Below are positions 16,298 to 26,073 of a stretch of DNA of 64,000 nt, in pieces. The number at the start of each line of letters is the position of its first letter. Position 1 is the first letter of the stretch. The notes below the pieces were generated by a model. It did not search any database and was not told the DNA's origin. It saw only the letters and a program-made list of their open reading frames with translations. The position numbers and the translations under genes are program-made. Source of the stretch: Kaistella soli. Its GTDB lineage: Bacteria; Bacteroidota; Bacteroidia; Flavobacteriales; Weeksellaceae. The DNA lies in assembly GCF_019038595.1 (NCBI RefSeq), contig NZ_JAHOPF010000001.1:186001-250000 (forward strand), in the 5' to 3' direction.

Positions 16298-17527
16298 TTA
16301 ATTATACTTAATCGCTTTTACAGGAGAAATTTTACTGATCAGATAACTCGGCAGAATAAGTGCAACGGCCGATACAGCAAGAATTCCGAGAGAGATGGAA
16401 AGAATATAGAAAATATTGATGTCAACCGGAACCGTGCTCAGGTAATAGTTTTCGGGATTGAGTTTAATCACTCCAAAATATTTCTGAATCAGTAGAAATC
16501 CAAGGCCGATAAGGTTTCCGAAAATTAATCCCGGAATCATGATCATTAAGGTATAATTAATAAAAATCGTCCGGATCTGTCCGTTCGTGGCGCCCAAAGT
16601 TTTCAGCATTCCGATGGAGTTTGTTCTTTCTATAATTAAAATTAAAAGCACCATCACAATATTAATAATCACGACAACCAGCATGATGAAGATGATGAGC
16701 GCAATATTCGTGTCGAAAATCGCGATAAAGTCCATAATCTGTGGATATTCGTCGGTTGCCTTTACGGTGTAGTTTTTGTAACCTGCCAATTCGTCTATTC
16801 TTGGAGCGTCTTCGTCAATGTAATTAATGTCTTTAAGAAAAACGTCAATTCCGCCGATTTCGGAAGCTTTCATTCCCTGAATTTTACGTGCGTGATTGAT
16901 TCCTCCAATGATAAACAGGTCATCAATCATTTTGATGTCGGTTTTATAAATTCCCACTACCTCAAATTTCCGGTAAAGCGGGCTCTGATTTTCTTTGGAA
17001 AAAATCGCTACGATGCTGTCCTTTACATTCAGGTGAAGGTCATTGGCGATCTTTTGTGAAATACAGATGTCACTGTTAAAGCCCTTTTCCGTGAAAGCGG
17101 GAATTTTCCCGGCGACTAAAAACTTCCTGAATCTCGCAGAATCGAAATCTTTACCGACACCTTTAAAAATAATCCCTGAAAAATTATGTTCATTGCGCAG
17201 AATTCCGCTTACAGCAATGTATTTCTGCGTACTGGCCACATCCGGAAGTTCGCCGATTTTTTTTAGCTGAAGTCCTTCATTACTCAGAACTGAGGAATTA
17301 TAGGAATTGTTGGATTGTTTTGATTTAATGGAAATATGTCCCGAAAAATCGGCCATTCTTTCTTTAATTGCTCTTTTGGATCCGAGACCCGTAGAAACCG
17401 TGATCAGCGAAACGATAACGCCCAAAGCCACAGAAAGCCTGCCAATAAACACAATAATCCGTGAAAGATTATTTTTGTTATCTTTGGAAAAAGCAATTTT
17501 TTTAGAAAAATATAACGGAAATTTCAA
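16298..17527 (-). CDS. LolC/LolE-type ABC transporter permease (FtsX/MacB family)
   Basis: A protein of about 409 residues with one N-terminal transmembrane helix (SRIIVFIGRLSVALGVIVSL), a large periplasmic MacB-PCD domain (about 60-260) and three C-terminal helices of the FtsX domain, with ERTNSIGMLKTLGATNGQIR between helices. This matches lipoprotein-releasing LolC/E permeases. No cognate ATPase gene lies alongside, as is usual in Bacteroidota. I choose TTG 17527 (KFPLYFSKKIAF), because the longer TTG at 17548 falls inside a TAATTTTG -7 element. Confidence 0.85.
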   Translation of the reverse strand: MKFPLYFSKKIAFSKDNKNNLSRIIVFIGRLSVALGVIVSLITVSTGLGSKRAIKERMADFSGHISIKSKQSNNSYNSSVLSNEGLQLKKIGELPDVASTQKYIAVSGILRNEHNFSGIIFKGVGKDFDSARFRKFLVAGKIPAFTEKGFNSDICISQKIANDLHLNVKDSIVAIFSKENQSPLYRKFEVVGIYKTDIKMIDDLFIIGGINHARKIQGMKASEIGGIDVFLKDINYIDEDAPRIDELAGYKNYTVKATDEYPQIMDFIAIFDTNIALIIFIMLVVVIINIVMVLLILIIERTNSIGMLKTLGATNGQIRTIFINYTLMIMIPGLIFGNLIGLGFLLIQKYFGVIKLNPENYYLSTVPVDINIFYILSISLGILAVSAVALILPSYLISKISPVKAIKYN

Positions 17528-17553
17528 GCGGATGATTTTAACTGCCAAAATTA
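17479..17553. promoter_or_regulatory. Crossed promoters of a divergent gene pair
   Basis: The plus-strand -7 element TATCTTTG (17479-17486) for namZ lies inside the permease coding sequence. The minus-strand element TAATTTTG (17546-17553) for the permease lies inside the namZ signal-peptide codons. The start codons are separated by only about 4 bp. -33 boxes are not obvious. Confidence 0.5.
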
Positions 17554-18728
17554 AAGATTTACTTCTTATTGTGCTAATTTATTTTGGTGTTTGCCAAATG
17601 AATTTTGCCCAAAACATTGATAAAAACTGTTTTAAAACCGGCGCCGACCGACCCGAACTTTACCTTCCTCTGCTCAAAAACAAAACCATCGCGGTGGTCA
17701 CCAACCAAACCGGACTGATGAAAGACAGAACCTTTCTGGTAGATTTTCTGGTGCAGAATCATATTAAAATTAAAACCATTTTTGCCCCGGAACACGGCTT
17801 CCGAGGTGATGCTGATGCCGGCGAACACGTGAAAAACGGCGTAGATGCCAAAACCGGAATCCCGATTGTTTCTCTTTATGGCGACAATAAAAAACCCAAA
17901 GCTGAACAGCTGAAAGGTGTAGATATCGTTCTTTTTGATATTCAGGATGTAGGTGTTCGGTTTTATACTTATATTTCAACTTTAACCTATGTGATGGAAG
18001 CGGGCGCTGAAAATGGAGTAGAAGTGATGCTTCTGGACCGACCAAATCCCCACGACGGTTATACTGACGGCCCGGTTCTCAAAGACCAGTGGAAAAGCTT
18101 TATCGGAATGCATAATATTCCTGTAGTTTATGGCTTGACGATGGGCGAGTACGGAAAAATGGTGAATGGAGAAGAATGGCTGAAAAACGGAGTTCAGGCA
18201 AAATATACTTTAATTCCCATGTTAGGTTACCATAAAAAGCAGCGCTATGGGGTGTCCGACAAGCCTTCACCGAATTTGCCGAACGATAAAGCAATCAACC
18301 TTTACCCGAGTTTATGTTTCTTTGAAGGAACTCAGGTTTCAGTAGGCCGCGGAACAGATTTGCCGTTTCAGATTTATGGCAGTCCATGGACGAAAAATAT
18401 GCCTTATCAGTTCACTCCTAAACCCAATTTCGGAGCTAAAGATCCTTTCCTGAACGGTAAATTATGTTATGGGGAGAATCTTTCAAATTATCCAGCAGAT
18501 CTAAGAGACCTTAACATCGAATGGCTTTTGAATGCTTATAAAAACTATAAAAATCCAACTCAGGATTTCTTTTTGAAAAACCTTTTCTTCGATAAGTTGG
18601 CGGGAAGTGATGAGCTGAGAAAACAGATCATCGCCGGAAATTCTCCCGAAGAAATTAAAGATTCCTGGAAAAAGGGCTTGGAGGATTTTGAAAAAATCAG
18701 GATTAAATATATAATATATGAGGATTAA
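17532..18728 (+). CDS. namZ: NamZ-type exo-beta-N-acetylmuramidase (DUF1343)
   Basis: A 398-residue exported protein. ATG 17532 gives the signal peptide LLLIVLIYFGVCQMNFAQ. Earlier in-frame codons would run back through the divergent permease gene and spoil it. The DUF1343 hallmarks APEHGFRGDADAGEHV, FDIQDVGVRFYTYISTL, MLLDRPNPH, and the Arg-rich FEGTQVSVGRGTDLPFQIYG are present. Characterised NamZ enzymes (B. subtilis, Tannerella forsythia) remove terminal N-acetylmuramic acid from peptidoglycan fragments. A role in wall recycling is inferred by homology. Confidence 0.88.
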   Translation: MILTAKIKDLLLIVLIYFGVCQMNFAQNIDKNCFKTGADRPELYLPLLKNKTIAVVTNQTGLMKDRTFLVDFLVQNHIKIKTIFAPEHGFRGDADAGEHVKNGVDAKTGIPIVSLYGDNKKPKAEQLKGVDIVLFDIQDVGVRFYTYISTLTYVMEAGAENGVEVMLLDRPNPHDGYTDGPVLKDQWKSFIGMHNIPVVYGLTMGEYGKMVNGEEWLKNGVQAKYTLIPMLGYHKKQRYGVSDKPSPNLPNDKAINLYPSLCFFEGTQVSVGRGTDLPFQIYGSPWTKNMPYQFTPKPNFGAKDPFLNGKLCYGENLSNYPADLRDLNIEWLLNAYKNYKNPTQDFFLKNLFFDKLAGSDELRKQIIAGNSPEEIKDSWKKGLEDFEKIRIKYIIYED

Positions 18729-18877
18729 TGATATGTTTTGTGTGAGTCATTTAATTCTTCAGTAATCAAACTTCTGTTTCAGGAGTTTTTTTATTTAGAT
18801 TTTCCCGACAGGAAGGATGTTTTAAAGATTTCTTATTAATATAATCTGTTTTTTATCAAAAATATATTCAAATAAAT

Positions 18878-18907
18878 TTTGTTATTAATAATGTTTGTTT
18901 AAATTTG
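18878..18907 (+). promoter_or_regulatory. Promoter of the large T9SS protein (TTTG-N18-TAAATTTG)
   Basis: TTTG at 18878-18881 and TAAATTTG at 18900-18907 are spaced by 18 nt, a good Bacteroidota promoter. The predicted start is about 25 nt before ATG 18937. Confidence 0.75.
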
Positions 18908-18936
18908 GTAACAGTTTAATATAAATAACAAACCTT

Positions 18937-21900
18937 ATGAGAGAAAACTACAATGTTTCTGAAAATTCGTTAGATATGACGTATTTCAGATCCCCTCTGA
19001 AGATTGCATTATCCTTCTTTTTGTTGGGGTCAGCCTTCACTTTGTCACATGCTCAAAATTTGCGTGCTGCTGAAAATCCATTGGCTTTAGCAAAGCTGAG
19101 TTATAACGAGCAGTACAATCAGGCTGCGCTGAAAATGACGCCTTCTCCGGTAATAAAAACAACATCAAAAGGAGTTCCTGCTTTGAATGGAGTTTATACA
19201 GTTGGAGTTGGCGGTAACTTTACGACGCTTTCTGCTGCTGTAGCCAGTTTTAATGCTTCGCCGATTACCGGCCCGGTAACATTCAGTTTGTTGGATTCCA
19301 CTTATCCATCTGAAACTTTTCCTATTGTTATCAACGCGAATGCTGGTTCCAGTGCCACCAACACATTAACTATTAAGCCTGCGGCAGGAGTGGATGCAAC
19401 CATTTCCGGCTCAGCTCCTGTTCTTTTGAAAATTAACGGTGCTGATTATGTTACTGTAGATGGAAGTAACAATGGCAGCGGAAGTGATAACTTAGTACTG
19501 AATAACACCTATCCAAATGGTGCCGATCTACCTGTTTTAGCTTGGGTAGCCAGTACTGCTACGGATGGTGCTGATTACGTAACACTGAAGAATATCAAAT
19601 TTTTGGGTTTTGACCCTTCCAATACTATTGCGGGTGTCTTGGTTTCAGGTCCAACTTTAGGTGGAGCGGGAACAATTCCAAATAATTATCTGAAAGTGGA
19701 GAGTAATACCTTTAACAGAGCTCAAAATGCAATGTTTGTCATCGGGTTGGCAACCAATCAGGATGATGGAGCGGTTATTAAAGATAATACCATAGGTTCA
19801 TCAAATCCTCTGGAAAGAATGGGTTTCAGGGGTATTGCCGTGCAGAATGCCAAAAATGTGATGATTAGCGGAAATATGATCAATGGAGTAAGTACTTCTT
19901 CTACATCTACCTCCTCGGGTATTCTCGTAGGTGCTACAATTAACAATATTACCGTAACCGGTAACCAGATAAATGATGTAAGCAATACGAATACAGGCGG
20001 TTATGGTTCTAATGGAATTTATTCCAACGCTGCAACAGGATCCACAAACGTTTTAATCTCCAATAACTTTGTAAGCAATATTTACAGTTATGGTTACCCT
20101 TCTCTTGGAGGTGTGGGGGATAACGGTCTGGGAATCGCAGTCGGAGGAGCAGGAACAGATATTAAAATCTACAACAATACAGTGTCACTGAACACCAATC
20201 AGACAGTAGCAGGAAGACCTGCAGCACTGAATATTCTCAGTACAGTAACTGCTGGTGCGGTAGATGTAAGAAATAATATTCTTGCCAATAACCAGACTAC
20301 ATCTGGGGAGCGTTATGCAATTTATTCCGGAGCCGCTAACACTGCTTTTGCTAAAATTGATTTTAACAACTATTCTACTACAGGTGCTAACTTAGGATTT
20401 ATTGGTTCTGCCAGATCCAACTTAGCGGCAATTCAGGCCGGTTTTGGAAGTAATCTGAAATCACTGAATGTTACTCCTGTGTTTACTTCGGGAACAGATC
20501 TCCATATGACCGCTGCTAACAGTGCGCTGGATAACAAAGGAACTCCGCTTTTGGATGTTACTGTTGATATCGACGGTGCAGCAAGAAGTGCTACTAAACC
20601 TGATATGGGAGCTGATGAATTCAAAGCTTCATTAGCCGGAACTTATACCGTAGGTTCAACTGGTGATTATGCTTCATTGACAAACCCAGGCGGTGTATTT
20701 GACGAACTTAACCTTTCGGGAGCTACAGGCAATGTTACATTCGATATTACTGAAGATTTAACAGCCGAAACGGGAGCAAATCCGCTTAATCCAATTGTTG
20801 GCGGATATACAGTAACCATTAAGCCAAGCGGAGCTGCAAGGGTAATTTCCGGTACAATGGCTTCGAACGCTTTGATCAGAACAGCTGGAGCAAGTGGTGT
20901 CACTATCGACGGTTCGCTTTCTGGTGGTACAGACAGAAGTCTTTCGATAACCAATCTTAGTGTTACTGCACCACAGGTGGTAAGATTCGGAAGTGTAGGT
21001 ACAGCTACAATGAGTAACAATACCCTTAAAAATACCATCATAACCAATGGTATCAATACTTCAACAGCCGTTGTAATTCATGACAATGCTCTTGCTGCTA
21101 CAGCTGGGTATTTCAATAATATTACAATTAAAAATAACGTCATTAAGAAAGCTTATATGGCTGTTTACGCTGCATCCGCTGCTGTAGCGGGTAACGGAGG
21201 AATTACGGTAAGCGACAACGATCTGTCAACTGCAGGTGCTGATGCTATAGCTTTGGCGGGTATTTATGGACAGGGTCTTGATGGTGCAGTAATTCAAAAC
21301 AACACTATTGGAAACTTTAATGCAACAGGTGCTTACGCGAGAAGAGGTATTTGGTTAGCAACAGGAGCGGTAAACAGTGTGGTGAGTGGAAACACAATTT
21401 CTAACATTAACTCTGGTGCAGCTGCTGGAAGCGGTGCAGTAGGAATTCTGGTATCAAGTACCAATGGCGGTTATAAATTAAACACCAATAATAGTATTGA
21501 TAATAACAGTATTACTAATGTTTCTTCGGCTTCTACCAGTATAGTTGCGGGAATCCAGTTATTGGGTTCGTCAGCAACCGTTTCTACCAGTGGAGTTTCT
21601 TTAACCAGAAATAAAATAACCAATATTAAGAATTCAAATTCCGGAGGTTATGCTTCAGTAGGAATTTATCTTAATGGATATTCAGTTGCAGCCAATGGAG
21701 GAGTGAATGTTATGAACAACTTCATTTCAGATGTTGCAAATTATGGTTACAATGGTACTTCGTATCTGGATAATGGAGTAGGTATTACGTTCAATGGAGT
21801 AAGTACAGGTTATAAAATTTATAACAATACCATTAACATGGCCACAAACCAAACTATACCAGGTATGACAGCTGCTATCAATGTGCCGTCTTCTATTACT

Positions 21901-22533
21901 GGAGCGGGAGCTATTGATCTTAGAAATAATATCTTGGTAAACTCTCAAACCACTTCTACCAGATATGCGGTATATAGCGCGGTACCGAACACCGTGTTCA
22001 GTAATATCGATAATAATGATTATTACAGTACAGGAAGTGTGGGCTATTTAGGTGGTTCTGCAAGAGCTACATTAGCAGACTGGCAGACCGCAACAGGTAA
22101 AGATGTTAACTCACTGAATGTATTACCTGAATTTATGTCTCCAACTGACCTTCACCTTACCATTGCAAATACTGCTCTGGATAATAAAGGAACAGCGCTT
22201 GCTGAAGTAACGATCGATATCGACGGTGATGCAAGAAGTGCTACAACCCCAGATATGGGAGCTGATGAATTTAGTATTGCTACTGCAGCAACTGAAAATG
22301 TGAAAGCAGGTGTTAAAATTTATCCGAATCCGGTTGTAGATTACGTAAACATCAACAACTCATCCAAAATCGAGTCAGTTGAAGTGTATAACGTAACAGG
22401 TCAGAAAATATCATCAAAAACATGGAACGCAAATTCCGGAACTGTTGATATGAGAAGCATGACTCCTGGAATGTACATTATCACTGTAAAATCAGGTAAA
22501 GATGTACACACTGTAAAAATTATCAAAAAATAA
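18937..22533 (+). CDS. Large T9SS-secreted surface protein with duplicated beta-helix modules
   Basis: A 1198-residue protein. The signal region IALSFFLLGSAFTLSHAQ follows a 19-residue N-terminal extension. Two homologous modules (about 60-565 and 568-1113) each begin GxYTVGxxGxxxxL and end with DLH...ALDNKGT...DIDG.ARSAT.PDMGADEF. Each has many N-N-x-I/V repeats typical of a right-handed parallel beta-helix, as in pectate-lyase-like or adhesin folds. The final 80 residues (GVKIYPNPVVDYVNI to VKIIKK) are a type A T9SS sorting domain, so it is exported across the outer membrane. No catalytic residues were recognised. Adhesion or glycan binding is possible. Confidence 0.9.
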   Translation: MRENYNVSENSLDMTYFRSPLKIALSFFLLGSAFTLSHAQNLRAAENPLALAKLSYNEQYNQAALKMTPSPVIKTTSKGVPALNGVYTVGVGGNFTTLSAAVASFNASPITGPVTFSLLDSTYPSETFPIVINANAGSSATNTLTIKPAAGVDATISGSAPVLLKINGADYVTVDGSNNGSGSDNLVLNNTYPNGADLPVLAWVASTATDGADYVTLKNIKFLGFDPSNTIAGVLVSGPTLGGAGTIPNNYLKVESNTFNRAQNAMFVIGLATNQDDGAVIKDNTIGSSNPLERMGFRGIAVQNAKNVMISGNMINGVSTSSTSTSSGILVGATINNITVTGNQINDVSNTNTGGYGSNGIYSNAATGSTNVLISNNFVSNIYSYGYPSLGGVGDNGLGIAVGGAGTDIKIYNNTVSLNTNQTVAGRPAALNILSTVTAGAVDVRNNILANNQTTSGERYAIYSGAANTAFAKIDFNNYSTTGANLGFIGSARSNLAAIQAGFGSNLKSLNVTPVFTSGTDLHMTAANSALDNKGTPLLDVTVDIDGAARSATKPDMGADEFKASLAGTYTVGSTGDYASLTNPGGVFDELNLSGATGNVTFDITEDLTAETGANPLNPIVGGYTVTIKPSGAARVISGTMASNALIRTAGASGVTIDGSLSGGTDRSLSITNLSVTAPQVVRFGSVGTATMSNNTLKNTIITNGINTSTAVVIHDNALAATAGYFNNITIKNNVIKKAYMAVYAASAAVAGNGGITVSDNDLSTAGADAIALAGIYGQGLDGAVIQNNTIGNFNATGAYARRGIWLATGAVNSVVSGNTISNINSGAAAGSGAVGILVSSTNGGYKLNTNNSIDNNSITNVSSASTSIVAGIQLLGSSATVSTSGVSLTRNKITNIKNSNSGGYASVGIYLNGYSVAANGGVNVMNNFISDVANYGYNGTSYLDNGVGITFNGVSTGYKIYNNTINMATNQTIPGMTAAINVPSSITGAGAIDLRNNILVNSQTTSTRYAVYSAVPNTVFSNIDNNDYYSTGSVGYLGGSARATLADWQTATGKDVNSLNVLPEFMSPTDLHLTIANTALDNKGTALAEVTIDIDGDARSATTPDMGADEFSIATAATENVKAGVKIYPNPVVDYVNINNSSKIESVEVYNVTGQKISSKTWNANSGTVDMRSMTPGMYIITVKSGKDVHTVKIIKK

Positions 22534-22554
22534 TCAAACACAGTACAATAATTG

Positions 22555-22582
22555 AAGTCCGGCCTTTGGCCGGACTTTTTTA
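22555..22582 (+). terminator. Strong terminator
   Basis: AAGTCCGGCC-ttt-GGCCGGACTT is a perfect 10-bp stem with a T tail right after the T9SS gene. Confidence 0.94.
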
Positions 22583-22685
22583 TGTCTTAATGAGAAGGAT
22601 TCCTTTCGCAGATATTTTTATAGAAAAGAATAAGTTACCGCTCTCATTTTTTATTCATCCGGTAAATCCTCGGCCAGCCTTCTAA

Positions 22686-25600
22686 TTAAAAACTCGCTTT
22701 CACCTGCATCGATCCGATGTGAATGGTTCTATCTCCCGAATTTCTGCCTTCATAATTCACATTCAACTGAATAAAAGAATTGATGGACTGTTGTAAAAAA
22801 ACCGACCAAACCTGGTTTTTCCCCGGCTTCAAACCGTCCAGCATCTGGTTCCCGACAATTGAAAAATTGTTTCCCGTAAAATCATTATTGATGAATGAAA
22901 AATTCCCACGCACAGAAGTTTTTCTTCTTTCCCACTGCAGACTTCCGGTAAGGTCGAAGGTTTTCAGGAATTCTTCGCCATCCGCTCTTTTTTTCTGCCT
23001 TAAAGCCGAAGAAAGTTCTGCCTGAATCGCTTCTGTGAATTTATAAGTCGCTTTCGGTTTGGTTTCGAAATTATTCAGAACATAATCCCGCGAACTGAAA
23101 AGCTGCGACGCATTTTCAATATGGTGAAGCGAATTTTCCCAGTCGACACGGAAATCTTTGCTGAACCAATATCCTAAATTCAGGAAATTGGATGTCTGCG
23201 AACGCTCTTCATTGCTGAAATTGGCATTGATTAAATTGTCATTCGCAATAAAACGGTAATTCCCGTTCCAGCCCGATTTTTCTGTCGGATTAAACTGTGC
23301 GGAAGCCAGAAAGTTCTGGTTTTTCAGAATTTGGTCTTCATTTTTTTCAAAAGGATTCAATACCAAAACTCTTTCTCTTTTATAAAAGGAATTCTGGGAA
23401 TTCAATGAAATATTAAAATTCCAGCGCTTCAAAAACTGATTTTCAGAATTGAAAACCACTGATGGGTTTACAAATAACGCCAGCTGCATTTTGTTTTTAT
23501 TCGACGGAATATAATTTACCGTATTCGTATAAACCCTGATGTATTGCGCCAAATCTGCATATTCAGCGATTTCAAATTCATCAAGCTGCTGTATTCCGTC
23601 ACCGTTATAATCGGTCCATTTGTAAACGCCCTGTCCGTCGGTCACTTTGATGTACTGAAATTCCCTTTGCGCTTCCTGTCCGTTTCCAAGTTCATAAAAA
23701 GCCTGTAAACGCATTCCGTTTCGGAAAAGCTGCTGGTTATAAAGAATATTTCCGACCACAAAGTCCTGATTAAGATTGTCAGACACTTCCTGATTCTGAT
23801 AATAAAATTTCCGGTAGTGAATAAGGGCATTCAAAGTGGTCTTCTCGGTTTTAATGATTTGGCTTTCTGCCATGATTCCCAAAATATGGTTCATGTTTTC
23901 CAAAGAATTATTACGCACGGAATCGTTATCGCGGAAATACATTCTTGTGAGCAGTTTTGTGCGTGCAGAATCACTGATTTTTTTCTGAATGAAAACTTCT
24001 TTCCAGCTGAAACTTGTCACATCAAGCTGATTGGTTTCATTGAAGTTTTTCACGTTATGCTCCATACTTCCGCCAATCGCCCAGCTTCCTTTTTCGGTAG
24101 AATATTCAGAAATTACTCCGCTTCTTACAAACTTCGTATCCTGAAAAACTGCTTTCGTATCGAGATAAGAAAAATTTCCTTTGGTGTTAAACTTTCCTTT
24201 AATCCAGCCAAAATCCAGATCATTTTTAATTCCGCTATAAGAATCTTTTTCGTCCAGATAATTGATTTTATAATTTAAAAATGAAGAATTGTTCCATTGA
24301 TTCAAAAAGCTGAAAATAAAACGGTTTTGCGTAATCTGATTGAATTCCTGCGCCAAATTGAAATCGCGGGAAAATTCGACATCATTAATTCTGTCCAGAA
24401 TATGAAACTGCGAATTGATATGCTGGAATTCAAAACTCGGAGTACCTTTCCAGTTGTTTGTAGTAAACATTTTATTCCCGAACACACGTCCTGCATACCC
24501 AATATTTTGATTGGAATCTTTCGATGAAAACAGATTCACATCAAAATTACTCAGCGAAACATCAGCACCGATCTTTCCGTCCTTCAGCAAAAATTCAGAA
24601 TTAGCAGAAAAAACCTGGGTTTTCTGTGGCGAAGGCAGTTTCCGGACAGCTTTGTATTCGCCCATATTGTTGCCAACATACTCGAAAACGCGACCGTTGT
24701 TGGTAGTTTGTTTGATTCGGTAATCACCCAGATTCTGGCCAAAATACGTGAACGCCACCTGATATAAAGTTTCTGTCTGATCCGTTGAAAATTCATAGTA
24801 ATTCCCGTTCGGATCTTGAATTAACTGGTAAAGAATTTTATTCACATCATATTCAGTAACCGTCCCGGACGGCGCATACATCAAATCTGGATTGTTGCCC
24901 GCATTGGCTAAAATCTGCTGATCATCCTTGCTTAAATTCAGGGAAAGCGGAGCGTTTTTATTGTCGTTTTCCATAAACCAGTTGAAGCCGTACCGCGCTT
25001 TTTCCCTTTCATGCCGGATGCCGCCCGTTACCAAAAATCGGGTGTAATTTCTGTTCGTGTAATTGTAGGAAATGGTAATAAAATTCTGTTTAAAAATTGG
25101 TCTGAAACTCGTAAACGTAATTTCTCCGGTATTATAATTAATGACATAATCCTGATTTTCGCCGCGCTTCATTAAAATACCGTCGATAAAAACCTGTTCG
25201 GAACCTGAAATGATGGTAATAAACTGCTCGCCGTTTTTGCCGGTAAGACGGTAAGGTCCCTGATTTCCTTCCACACCCTGAAAACGAATGCGGTGAAATT
25301 CACTTCTTGCAACACCGGCTGAAAGATCGACGAACGTTTTGTTTTCCTTCCCGAAATTGGTCTCAAACTGCATGCCCATGCTTCGCCGCTGAAATCTGCC
25401 GAAATACGTGTTCTCATCCAGCAAATCTAAATGACCCGCACGCAGAACCGACTTATCTTTAATATTGAGCTGCATGTAAATTTTGTCAAACTCTTCCAGA
25501 GTTTGCGTGTAACCGTCGGCCTGAATGGGAAGATTGTGATCGGAAATCGAAGCGAGAACCGAAACGTCTTTCGAAAGTTTTCCGGAAATCTGAAGATCCA

Positions 25601-25919
25601 TGGAGCTTTGTACACTTTGTCCCTGGTTGTTCCCAAAAGTAATTCCGCGGATGATGGAGCCTTTGGAATTAAGGTCTCCGAGGATTTGGGAGCGCGTATT
25701 TTTTACAAGAACACCTTCGTCGACGATGATTTTATTTTGGGTTCTGATGAAATCAAGAGTGTCTCTGGAGAAAACATCCTTGTCTATTTTTGCCGCAACA
25801 ACAGAATCTTTCTTGGTGGAGTCTGCTGGAATATTGGGATTTTTCCAGGTGAAAATCTGAGCATTGACATGAATCAATGCAGATAAAGTGAGAATGAAAA
25901 ATAACAGTTTTTTAGCCAA
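22686..25919 (-). CDS. Large outer-membrane beta-barrel protein of unknown function
   Basis: A protein of about 1078 residues. I choose TTG 25919, giving the compact signal peptide AKKLLFFILTLSALIHVNAQ; ATG 25961 would add 14 residues. An N-terminal domain (about 60-270) contains LGDLNSKGSIIRGITFGNNQG, and LQISGKLSKDVSVLASISD. It is followed by a long run of amphipathic beta-strands with many Asn and aromatic residues, ending in SMQVKASF with a terminal Phe typical of outer-membrane barrels. A calcium-like loop DYNGDGIQQLDEFE lies near residue 785. It is not a TonB receptor, since no plug domain is visible. The function is unknown. Confidence 0.75.
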   Translation of the reverse strand: MAKKLLFFILTLSALIHVNAQIFTWKNPNIPADSTKKDSVVAAKIDKDVFSRDTLDFIRTQNKIIVDEGVLVKNTRSQILGDLNSKGSIIRGITFGNNQGQSVQSSMDLQISGKLSKDVSVLASISDHNLPIQADGYTQTLEEFDKIYMQLNIKDKSVLRAGHLDLLDENTYFGRFQRRSMGMQFETNFGKENKTFVDLSAGVARSEFHRIRFQGVEGNQGPYRLTGKNGEQFITIISGSEQVFIDGILMKRGENQDYVINYNTGEITFTSFRPIFKQNFITISYNYTNRNYTRFLVTGGIRHEREKARYGFNWFMENDNKNAPLSLNLSKDDQQILANAGNNPDLMYAPSGTVTEYDVNKILYQLIQDPNGNYYEFSTDQTETLYQVAFTYFGQNLGDYRIKQTTNNGRVFEYVGNNMGEYKAVRKLPSPQKTQVFSANSEFLLKDGKIGADVSLSNFDVNLFSSKDSNQNIGYAGRVFGNKMFTTNNWKGTPSFEFQHINSQFHILDRINDVEFSRDFNLAQEFNQITQNRFIFSFLNQWNNSSFLNYKINYLDEKDSYSGIKNDLDFGWIKGKFNTKGNFSYLDTKAVFQDTKFVRSGVISEYSTEKGSWAIGGSMEHNVKNFNETNQLDVTSFSWKEVFIQKKISDSARTKLLTRMYFRDNDSVRNNSLENMNHILGIMAESQIIKTEKTTLNALIHYRKFYYQNQEVSDNLNQDFVVGNILYNQQLFRNGMRLQAFYELGNGQEAQREFQYIKVTDGQGVYKWTDYNGDGIQQLDEFEIAEYADLAQYIRVYTNTVNYIPSNKNKMQLALFVNPSVVFNSENQFLKRWNFNISLNSQNSFYKRERVLVLNPFEKNEDQILKNQNFLASAQFNPTEKSGWNGNYRFIANDNLINANFSNEERSQTSNFLNLGYWFSKDFRVDWENSLHHIENASQLFSSRDYVLNNFETKPKATYKFTEAIQAELSSALRQKKRADGEEFLKTFDLTGSLQWERRKTSVRGNFSFINNDFTGNNFSIVGNQMLDGLKPGKNQVWSVFLQQSINSFIQLNVNYEGRNSGDRTIHIGSMQVKASF

Positions 25920-26031
25920 AGTTCCTTTATGTGGGAGCGGTGTAAAAATAACGAAAAACACGCGTTAAAATTGCAGTTATATAATTAATACTAATTTAAC
26001 AGTGTTGTTATGATTTATGTAAAAAAGATTG

Positions 26032-26039
26032 TAGTTTTG
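26032..26039 (+). promoter_or_regulatory. -7 element of the first small T9SS gene
   Basis: TAGTTTTG matches TAnnTTTG, 34 bp before ATG 26074. The -33 box is unclear. Confidence 0.45.
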
Positions 26040-26073
26040 CCCGAGAAATTATTAATTATTAAATATTTAAAAA

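Noticed and set aside
20667..21056. Minus-strand frame of 129 codons within the beta-helix protein gene
   Set aside because: Low-complexity antisense of the repeat-rich T9SS gene, with no homology pattern.
23817..25886. Plus-strand frames of up to 153 codons inside the large outer-membrane gene
   Set aside because: They are shadows of the 1078-residue minus-strand protein, which has signal peptide and barrel pattern throughout.
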